From assembly GCA_951813015.1 (NCBI GenBank), contig CATOTG010000001.1:551738-615737 (forward strand): a stretch of DNA of 64,000 nucleotides, given 5' to 3'. The translations under genes were made by a program, and so were the position numbers. Every line of letters begins with the position of its first letter. Positions within the stretch are counted from its first letter, which is position 1. The stretch comes from an uncultured Thermoanaerobaculia bacterium. Its GTDB lineage: Bacteria > Acidobacteriota > Thermoanaerobaculia > Multivoradales > Multivoraceae. The notes under the pieces are model-generated. The model was not told where the DNA came from, made no database searches, and was given only the letters and a program-made list of their open reading frames with translations. This document shows positions 57,208 through 64,000 of the stretch, piece after piece.

Positions 57208-58293
57208 TCACTCGAAGAAGACCTCGGCGATTGCGATGCCGCTCTCGCCGGCGACGGCGTAGAGCAGGAAGACGCGGCCGTCCTCCTCGAAAATCGCCGG
57301 GTCGCGCAACTGGTTCACGTGGCCGTAGGCGGTGCTGCGCACAGATGGTTCGAGCGGGGCGTCGGCGCCCTCCCAGTCGCGTTCGGGGCGCAGGACCTCG
57401 ACCGGTTCGGAGTCCGTCCAGCTCATCCAGTCGCCGCTGAGATCGATGCCGCTGAGCAAGATGCGCTCCGGCGCCTCGCCGACCTGGGTCCAGAACACCC
57501 ACAGCGTGTCGTCGCGGAGCAGCAGGGCCGAGTGGCGCATGTCCGGGTTGAACAGCAGCGGACCCTCCTCGAAGTTCGTCAAGCCGTCCTCCGACCGGTA
57601 GAACTGGCCGGGCATGGCCAGCGCGTAGGTCAACCCGCCGTAGCGGAAGATGCGCATGTAGGTGCGGCCCAGCTCCTGGGGCTGCGCTTCGAAGTCGATG
57701 CCGTCGGTCGACGTGGCGACCCGGGAGACCTGGCGGCCCACGTCCTCCAGGCCGTGGAAGTACATGACGATCCGTTGGTTCCGATCGTCGACGTGAACGT
57801 CCGGCGACGCGATGTGAGTCGCCGTAATCTCCTTCACTACGTCGTGGGAGATCTTCAGGCCTCGCCGCGCCTCCCACTCGGCGGCCATCTCCGGGGTCAC
57901 TTCCGGCGGCTCGACGAGGAAGTGGGACTGCTCGATCTGCAGGCTGCCGGGCACGTGGATCGACCACGGTCCGAGCAGGTCGTCGGCCCAGGCGAGCCGG
58001 ATGTAGTGGCCCTTGTGGTCGGCGAAGTAGAGGTAGTAGCGGCCGAGCGGGTCGGCAACCCAGTCCGGGACGCGGATGAGTGACGGCCCCTGGATGTTCT
58101 CGCCGATGCTCAAGTCGAGTTCCGGCCCGATGATCGGAGCGTCGAGGAGGCGTTCGACGCGGATGGAGGGCGCGTCGGCGGTGGCGGACGCGGGTTCGGC
58201 GTCGGTGGCCGGCTCGGCGTCGGGGGCCGCGCAGGACAGGGCGGAGAGGGAGGCGACGAGGGAGAGGGCCACGAGGGAGCGCAACGCTCTCAT
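57208..58293 (-). CDS. Lipoprotein with a GH43-like five-bladed propeller
   Basis: 361 residues. Lipobox SLSALSCAAP, then IGENIQGPSLIRVPDWVADP, YYLYFADHKGHYIRLAWADD, VMYFHGLEDVGRQVSRVATS and ALLLRDDTLWVFWTQVGEA. The repeated 'YYLYFADH', 'LWVFW' and 'VFLLYAVAGESGIA' strands are those of glycoside hydrolase family 43/62-like propellers, but the catalytic acids cannot be assigned with certainty. It may act on a plant or algal polysaccharide. Convergent with the DUF4143 remnant. Confidence 0.65.
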   Translation of the reverse strand: MRALRSLVALSLVASLSALSCAAPDAEPATDAEPASATADAPSIRVERLLDAPIIGPELDLSIGENIQGPSLIRVPDWVADPLGRYYLYFADHKGHYIRLAWADDLLGPWSIHVPGSLQIEQSHFLVEPPEVTPEMAAEWEARRGLKISHDVVKEITATHIASPDVHVDDRNQRIVMYFHGLEDVGRQVSRVATSTDGIDFEAQPQELGRTYMRIFRYGGLTYALAMPGQFYRSEDGLTNFEEGPLLFNPDMRHSALLLRDDTLWVFWTQVGEAPERILLSGIDLSGDWMSWTDSEPVEVLRPERDWEGADAPLEPSVRSTAYGHVNQLRDPAIFEEDGRVFLLYAVAGESGIAIAEVFFE

Positions 58294-58305
58294 CGGCTGA
58301 TCCGA

Positions 58306-60314
58306 TTGTCTATGGGTCTCATTGCCCCTATGCTAGCGGCCGTGTACCACCAACCCCGTTGGATTCTCGCGGCTCTCCCGGCCCTCTGCCTCTGCACCGC
58401 GGCCGCCGCTCAGTACGGGGCTGCGGACGGGGAATGGCGCCATCACGGCGGCGACGACGGGTTCACCCGCTACACCGCGCTCGACCAGATCAACGGCGCG
58501 AACTTCAACCGGCTCGAGCCGGCATGGAAGTGGGCTTCCGCCGACTCGCGGATCGAGGAGAACTCGCCCTACCGGCGGCAGGTGCTCCGTTCGTCGCCCC
58601 TGGTCGTCGACGGCCGGCTCTACCTCCCCACCGAGTTGAGCCAGGTCGCCGCGCTCGACGCCGCGACCGGCGAGGAACTCTGGGTCTACGACCCGAAGAG
58701 CTACGAGCGCGGCAAGCCGGCCCAGAACAACTACTACACGCGCGGCCTCGAGTACTGGACCGACGGTGAGCAGGAGCGACTGTTCGTCGCCACGATCGGC
58801 AAGCAGCTCATTTCGATCGATCCGGCCACGGGGCAGCCCGACCGCGCCTTCGGCGAGGACGGCGTGGTCGAGTTGTCCCGGAACCTCGGCCGCGAGAACA
58901 CGGAGCTCCGGAACATCAGCCATGGCCAGCCGGTGATCGTGGTCGGCGACACGATCGTCGTCGGCTCCCGCATCTTCGACTTCCCGCTCCGGAACAACAA
59001 CCCGCCGGGCCACGTCCGCGGCTACGACGTGCGCACCGGCGAGTTCAAGTGGCGATTCCACACGATTCCCCAGGAGGGCGAGGAGTTCGTCGAGACCTGG
59101 GAGAACGACTCCTGGAAGACGCCCGCCAACACGAACGTCTGGGCGCCGATGACCGCCGACCAGGAACTCGGCTACGTCTACCTCGCCACCAGCACGCCGA
59201 CCAGCGACTACTACGGCGGTCCTGCGGCACGGCGACAACGTGTACTCCGAGAGCCTGATCTGCGTCGACGCCGCGACGGGCGAGCGGGTCTGGCACTTCC
59301 AGACTGTCCACCACGGCGTCTGGGACTACGACATCGCCTCGGCGCCGAACCTGATCGACATCGTCGTTGGGGGTCGCCTGATCAAGGCGGTCGCCCAGGT
59401 GTCGAAGACCGCCTTCACCTACGTCTTCGACCGGGCGACCGGCGACCCGGTGTGGCCGATCGAGGAGCGTCCGGTCCCCTGGGAGAGCACGGTCCCGGGC
59501 GAGAGAATGTCGAAGACCCAGCCGTTCCCGACGAAACCGCCGGCGTTCGACCGTCAGGGCGTGAGCGAAGACGACCTGATCGACTTCACGCCGGAGCTCC
59601 GGGCCGAGGCGCTCGAGATCGCGGAGAAGTTCATCCTCGGGCCGATGTTCATGCCCCTGATCCGCCGTGGCGAGGGCGGCAAGGAGGCGATTCTGGCGGT
59701 TCCCGGGGCCGGTGGCGGCGCGAACCACCCGGGGGCCGCGGCCGACCCCGAAACCGGGATGCTCTTCGTCCAGTCGATGACCCGGCCCTCTGGGATGGCC
59801 CTGGTCGAGCCGGACGGGGCGCGGAGCTTTTGGCCCTACGTGCTGGACCGCGTCTCGACCGCCGGTCCGCGCGGCCTGCCGCTGCTCAAGCCGCCGTACA
59901 AGCGAATCACCGCCATCGATCTGAACCGCGGCGACATCGCCTGGCAGGCGCCCCTCGGCGACGGGCCGCGAAATCACCCCGCGATCCGGCATCTCGACCT
60001 GGGGCCGCTCGGCGGGCTTTCGTCGAGCGCCGTGACGGAAGGCGGTCTGCTGGTCACGAAGACGCTGCTCATCACCCATGCCGCCCGCTTCGAGGTCTAC
60101 AACGACCCGCTCGACCGTGCTCGGCAGCTCGCTCCAGGCCCGGGAGAAGGCGACGGGCAAGCTGCTCGCCGAAGTGCTCGTCGACCGCGCCCTCCACGGC
60201 GCCCCGGTCAGCTACATGCAGGGCGGACGGCAGTACATCGCGGTCACCGGCGGCGGGATGACCGAACCGGCAGAGCTGATCGCCTTCGCCCTTCCGCAAC
60301 GCGAGGCTCCCTGA
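58306..60314 (+). pseudogene. PQQ-dependent dehydrogenase (quinoprotein), two frame changes
   Basis: A signal peptide, then repeated propeller blades with the tryptophan docking pattern (WRHHGGDDGFTRYTALDQIN, VAALDAATGEELWVYDP, LICVDAATGERVWHFQ, ITAIDLNRGDIAWQAPLG) ending AVTGGGMTEPAELIAFALP. It resembles membrane-linked or soluble glucose/alcohol quinoproteins of about 650 residues. Frame changes lie near 59223 and 60110; both flanks are otherwise intact. A small exported protein gene follows 9 bp later. Confidence 0.85.
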
Positions 60315-60323
60315 GGTCAACCG

Positions 60324-60464
60324 ATGCGAATCCAGCTTCTCAAGGTCGTGGCGATCCTGGTTGCTCCCGTTGCAACCATCGCCCAGGACGACATTCCCCG
60401 CACGCCGAGCGGCGCCCGGCTGCTGGAGAAGGAGGCGCGCGAGGCGCCGCGCGAAGGCGACTGA
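60324..60464 (+). CDS. Very small exported protein
   Basis: 46 residues: a signal peptide (RIQLLKVVAILVAPVATIAQ) and a charged tail (DIPRTPSGARLLEKEAREAP). It starts 9 bp after the quinoprotein stop, with GAGG upstream. It may be a truncated gene or an accessory peptide; no family recognised. Confidence 0.45.
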   Translation: MRIQLLKVVAILVAPVATIAQDDIPRTPSGARLLEKEAREAPREGD

Positions 60465-60609
60465 TACCCTCCCTCCGCTCACCCCCCAAAGACCGGCGCT
60501 TCCCCAGCGCCACCTGGACGCTCTCGAAAGACGCTCGGGAAAGACGCTCTGGAAGTCCCTTCTGGCTAACCAAGTACTCGATCCGTACACCGTCCGCCAC
60601 GGCGAGGCG

Positions 60610-61980
60610 GTGGCCCCGCCGGTCAGGTTCCGCGACCGCCTGAAGTACCTGGGGCCGAGCCTCATCGTCACCGGCGCGGTAATCGGCTCGGGCGAGCTGG
60701 TGCTCACGACCAGCCTGGGCGCGGTGGCGGGCTTCACGCTGCTGTGGTGGATGCTCCTCTCCTGCTGGTGCAAGTCGCTGGTGCAGGCGGAGATGGCGCG
60801 CTACACGATCGAGTCGGGCGACACCTACCTGCGCGCGATCAACCGGCTGCCGGGGCGCATCTGGAAGATCTCCTGGCCGATCTGGCTGGGCATCATCGCC
60901 TACGTCCCGGGGACGATGGGGCTGGGCGGCATCATCGGCGGCGCCGGCCAGTCGATGTCCTTCCTCGCTTCGCTGGGGAACGTCGAACTCGACGGCGTTC
61001 TCTGCACCGGCCTCATCGCCGTTGCCGGCTCGATCATCCTCGGCACCGGCTCCTACAAGTGGCTCGAGCGGGTCATGCTGCCCCTGGTCATCGCGTTCAC
61101 GTTGTGCACGCTGGTCTGCGTGATCGCGATGCAGTTCACCGAGTTCCGGACGACGCCGGGCGAGATCCTCGGCGGCATGAAGCCGGACATGACGCTGTTC
61201 GTCGCCGTCGCGGCGCTGGCCCTCTCCGCGTACGGTTACACCGGCACGACCTCGGGCGATATCTCGTCCTACACCTACTGGTGCGTCGAGAAGGGCTATC
61301 CCAGCCTGCTCGGCTCCGACCGCAGCGATCCGAACTGGGAGTCCCGCGCCCGCGGCTGGATGCGGGTGCTCCACACCGACGTCTGGCTCGCGCTGATCAT
61401 CGTGACCTGCGCCACGATTCCCTACTACATCCTCGGCGCCGGGGTGCTGAACAAGATGGGGCTGACGCCGGAGGGCAACGACGAGACGATCGGCGCACTA
61501 TCCAACATCTTCACCCAGACGCTTGGGGTATGGGCGGTGTGGATCTTCGCCATCGGCGCCTTCAGCATCCTGTTTTCGACCGTGCTCTCCGGGGCAGGCG
61601 GCGGCGGCCGGACGATCCCCGACTACCTGATGGAGATGGGCCTGATCGAGCGCTCGAACCTGGCGCTGCGCAAGAAGATCATCCGCGGCTACCTGATCTG
61701 CCTGCCCCTCGCCGCGTTCGGCATCTACTACTTCGTCACGGACTTCGTCATCCTGATCATGGTCGGCGGCCTGACCTCGGCCATCTTCCTGCCGATCCAG
61801 TGCGGGGCCACGCTGTGGCTGCAGCGCACCCGGATGGACCCGCGGATCCGGCCCCGGCGGCTGACCTACATCGGTCTCTGGGTCGTCTTCGTGTTCGAGG
61901 CCGCGATGGCGCTGCTGGTCATCCGGTACGTCGTGCTGAGGGCCCAGTTCGACTGGTTGTTCGGCTACCTGTTCGGCTGA
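60610..61980 (+). CDS. Nramp-family divalent metal or ion transporter
   Basis: 456 residues from GTG 60610; upstream in-frame readings to 60361 have no supported start and could add up to 80 residues. About 11-12 membrane helices: FRDRLKYLGPSLIVTGAVIG, SGELVLTTSLGAVAGFTLLW, GTMGLGGIIGGAGQSMSFLA, ILGTGSYKWLERVMLPLVIA, YVFVTDFVILIMVGGL. The DPGE/DPGN-type motif of classic MntH is replaced by IGSGEL, as in the Nramp-related subfamily of unknown substrate common in planctomycetes and acidobacteria. Metal transport is therefore only inferred. Confidence 0.75.
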   Translation: MAPPVRFRDRLKYLGPSLIVTGAVIGSGELVLTTSLGAVAGFTLLWWMLLSCWCKSLVQAEMARYTIESGDTYLRAINRLPGRIWKISWPIWLGIIAYVPGTMGLGGIIGGAGQSMSFLASLGNVELDGVLCTGLIAVAGSIILGTGSYKWLERVMLPLVIAFTLCTLVCVIAMQFTEFRTTPGEILGGMKPDMTLFVAVAALALSAYGYTGTTSGDISSYTYWCVEKGYPSLLGSDRSDPNWESRARGWMRVLHTDVWLALIIVTCATIPYYILGAGVLNKMGLTPEGNDETIGALSNIFTQTLGVWAVWIFAIGAFSILFSTVLSGAGGGGRTIPDYLMEMGLIERSNLALRKKIIRGYLICLPLAAFGIYYFVTDFVILIMVGGLTSAIFLPIQCGATLWLQRTRMDPRIRPRRLTYIGLWVVFVFEAAMALLVIRYVVLRAQFDWLFGYLFG

Positions 61981-62030
61981 GGAAACGGGGTCGGCGCGCC
62001 GGTGGCTCCTAGCGCTAGCATGACAACACG

Positions 62031-63212
62031 ATGATCCGACACGCCCTCACCATCGCCCTCGCTCTCCTCACCACCTCCGCCGCCCTCGCCCAACGCCCCG
62101 GCCTGACGGAACGGATGCGGGAACGCAGCCGGCAGATGGACGCCCGCCTCGCCGACGACCCCTACGTCGGCATCCACGCCAGCTCCGGCATCGAGCGCGG
62201 CCTGTTCAGGATCGAGTCGACCGGCGTGTCGACGGCGCCGGTCCGACTGGCCGCGGAGAAGTTCCTGGCAGCTCTTTCGGCCGAGCAGCGCGCGAAGACG
62301 ACCTTCCCGGTCGACGACGACGAGTGGCGCAAGTGGATGAACCAGCACTTCTACCTGCGCCAGGGCGTCGGCTTCGACGAGATGGACGAAGCCCAGCGCG
62401 AAGCGGCCTTCGGCCTGATGCGCGCGTCGCTCAGCGCGGACGGCCTCAAGCTGAGCCGCGACATCATGAACCTCAACCGCACCCTGGGTGAACTGAACAA
62501 CGACAACTTCGTCGAGTACAACGAGTGGCTGTACTGGATCACCGTGATGGGCGAGCCCTCGGCCGACCAGCCCTGGGGCTGGCAGGTCGACGGCCACCAC
62601 CTGATCATCAACTACTTCGTGCTCGGCGATCAGGTCGTCATGACACCGCTGTTCATCGGCTCGGAGCCGGTCATCGCCGAGTCCGGCAGGTTCAAGGGCA
62701 CCGTGATCATGCAGCGGGAGCAGGACCAGGGGCTCGCGCTGATCCGCTCTCTTTCCGCGGACCAGCAAGCGAAGGCGATCATCGAGACCTCGAAGGACGG
62801 CAACAACAACCTCGGCGAAGCGTTCAGCGACAACATCGTGCTCGACTACGCCGGTATCCCGGCCTCCGATCTGTCAGCCGAAGCCAGGACGCGACTGCTC
62901 GACCTGATCGGCCTCTACGTCCACAACATGCGCGAAGGCCACGCCAGGGTGCGGATGGAGGAGGTCGAAACCCATCTCGACGCGACCCGTTTCGCCTGGG
63001 TCGGCGGCGTCGGCGACGACGACGTCTTCTACTACCGCATCCACAGCCCGGTCATCCTGATCGAGTTCGACCACCAGCGGCCCGTCGGCATCCGGCATCT
63101 CGTCAAAGGGCGCGCCCCTGTTCGCCAGCACATTCACGCCGTCGTCCGCACGCCGAACGGCAACGACTACGGCAAGGACCTGCTACGGCAGCACTACGAG
63201 CGGGATCACTGA
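62031..63212 (+). CDS. DUF3500 family exported protein
   Basis: 393 residues. Signal peptide ([18 protein letters not shown]), then [93 protein letters not shown] and the terminal [16 protein letters not shown]. These are the conserved segments of DUF3500 proteins, whose function is unknown. The His-rich segments suggest a metal site. Confidence 0.92.
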   Translation: MIRHALTIALALLTTSAALAQRPGLTERMRERSRQMDARLADDPYVGIHASSGIERGLFRIESTGVSTAPVRLAAEKFLAALSAEQRAKTTFPVDDDEWRKWMNQHFYLRQGVGFDEMDEAQREAAFGLMRASLSADGLKLSRDIMNLNRTLGELNNDNFVEYNEWLYWITVMGEPSADQPWGWQVDGHHLIINYFVLGDQVVMTPLFIGSEPVIAESGRFKGTVIMQREQDQGLALIRSLSADQQAKAIIETSKDGNNNLGEAFSDNIVLDYAGIPASDLSAEARTRLLDLIGLYVHNMREGHARVRMEEVETHLDATRFAWVGGVGDDDVFYYRIHSPVILIEFDHQRPVGIRHLVKGRAPVRQHIHAVVRTPNGNDYGKDLLRQHYERDH

Positions 63213-63259
63213 AGGCCGCCGCTTCGACGGAGCGGTTCCCTGGCCGCCTGCGGCGGGAA

Positions 63260-63300
63260 CCCGTGTGGCGCGTACCGCGCCACATACGCGCTTGACGGAA
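63260..63300 (+). repeat. Partial two-hairpin repeat
   Basis: GTGTGGCGCG-TAC-CGCGCCACAT lies 45 bp after the DUF3500 stop. It resembles the second hairpin and neighbouring bases (GGGAACC) of the inverted copy at 40.69 kb. Confidence 0.6.
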
Positions 63301-63331
63301 CGGTTGCGAGAGAGTCCTTCATTGTGGCGGC

Positions 63332-64000
63332 CTACTCTACGGTCACCCAGATCGGCGAGGACCAGGCCATGTTGCCGTCGACCTGGATCACCCGCACGTA
63401 GTAGAGGTGCTCGCCGGGCTCGACGTCGGCGTCGACGAACTCGAGGCTGACGTCGGCTTCGAGGTTCTGGCGGTTGTAGAGGAAGGTCTGGTTGCGGATG
63501 ATGTCGATCTGGCGAATCGGCGTCGTGCCAATCACGCGGACGCTCAGCCGGAAGTCGCCGTCCGCGGTCAGGATGTCGCCCTGCAGGTACTCCCTGCCGC
63601 CGGTGCGCAGCCGGTAGTCGAGGATGATGTTGTCCGTCGCGCCGTAGCTGTGGCGCTGCTTCATCGCGTCGAGCATGCCCTCCCGCGTGAACTCCTCGGC
63701 GATCGTGGCGGCGTAGGAGATATGCGTCGACAGGTGGTCGGAAGCGGCCTGGACGCCCAGCTTGTAGCCCTTGGCCCAGGCGTTCCAGACGTAGCCCTCC
63801 GGCCGGAAGCCGCCCGGGGCTGAGCGCAGGTTGCCGCTGCGGGCGGCGCGCGGCGCGCCCTCGTACTCGTTGGAGACGCGGTCCCCCTGGTAGATCTCGA
63901 CCAGGGGCTCGACCTCGGGATCGTTGTCGCGCCAGTCGGTCCCCATGCTCGAGGCGGAGGTGTGGGAGATGGCGATGCCGTCGTGCTCCTTCAGGTACTC
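63332..64000 (-). CDS. DUF3604 family protein, C-terminal part
   Basis: About 220 residues of a larger protein whose 5' end lies beyond the right edge. It reads EYLKEHDGIAISHTSASSMG, TDWRDNDPEVEPLVEIYQGD, GYKLGVQAASDHLSTHISYA, YGATDNIILDYRLRTGG and ends YYVRVIQVDGNMAWSSPIWV. These are typical of DUF3604 (PHP-like exported proteins of unknown function); the ISHTS and ASDHLSTH histidines are likely metal ligands. Confidence 0.88.
   Translation of the reverse strand, partial: EYLKEHDGIAISHTSASSMGTDWRDNDPEVEPLVEIYQGDRVSNEYEGAPRAARSGNLRSAPGGFRPEGYVWNAWAKGYKLGVQAASDHLSTHISYAATIAEEFTREGMLDAMKQRHSYGATDNIILDYRLRTGGREYLQGDILTADGDFRLSVRVIGTTPIRQIDIIRNQTFLYNRQNLEADVSLEFVDADVEPGEHLYYVRVIQVDGNMAWSSPIWVTVE

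Overview
This window is a GC-rich, gene-dense bacterial chromosome segment. The cell is Gram-negative: there is a TonB-dependent-receptor-like outer-membrane barrel ending in Phe, CarboxypepD_reg-type domains, Tat and Sec signal peptides, and a small-subunit/SSS symporter pair. The mix of amidohydrolases, DUF3500 and DUF3604 proteins, a PQQ propeller dehydrogenase, DUF222-HNH nucleases and a bacterial mevalonate operon fits an uncultured Acidobacteriota-like or similar marine or soil lineage. That placement is inference, because no rRNA or tRNA gene is present.

Layout. 0-4.4 kb: edge-truncated exported protein, biotin carboxylase plus biotin carrier, DtxR regulator. 4.5-11.5 kb: mevalonate isoprenoid operon (type 2 IPP isomerase, HMG-CoA reductase, mevalonate kinase, a diphosphomevalonate-decarboxylase-family enzyme, isopentenyl phosphate kinase). 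No phosphomevalonate kinase is present, which suggests the alternative route through isopentenyl phosphate. 11.5-18 kb: MoaA, NudC, a TlpA-like thioredoxin, then a metallo-beta-lactamase protein, a Gfo/Idh/MocA oxidoreductase and an adenosine deaminase that are all frameshifted. 18-33.1 kb: accessory island with an ISL3 element (terminal repeats and 8-bp target duplication), IS3, IS5 and other transposase remnants, a compact unrecognised three-gene cassette, a type II restriction-modification system with a controller gene, a DUF222-HNH nuclease, paralogous small membrane-protein pairs, Fic and an MT-A70 methyltransferase. 33.3-43.5 kb: M1 peptidase, class III alcohol dehydrogenase, SSS symporter pair, IF-3 with a probable AUC start, and Ku/LigD end joining. 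43.5-64 kb: an orphan PIN toxin, an MFS transporter read in frame into a TonB-dependent-receptor-like protein, gamma-glutamyltransferase, a GCS2-type ligase, VanZ-like and PD40 proteins, two amidohydrolases, a GH43-like lipoprotein, a PQQ dehydrogenase, an Nramp-type transporter, DUF3500 and DUF3604.

Two patterns cut across the gene list. First, short duplications of roughly 50-78 bp recur at or inside genes (2.95, 4.44, 5.34, 6.52, 7.37, 10.33, 32.29, 33.06, 34.68 and 48.07 kb). Many carry a start or stop codon, so they create arrays of mini-ORFs or extended protein termini. Second, a two-hairpin interspersed repeat sits between genes (36.4, 38.7 and 40.7 kb, partial at 63.3 kb), and a related copy lies inside the signal-peptide region of an amidohydrolase (55.1 kb).

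Several genes contain clusters of single-base frame changes that preserve family motifs. These may be assembly indels or young pseudogenes, and the sequence alone cannot decide.
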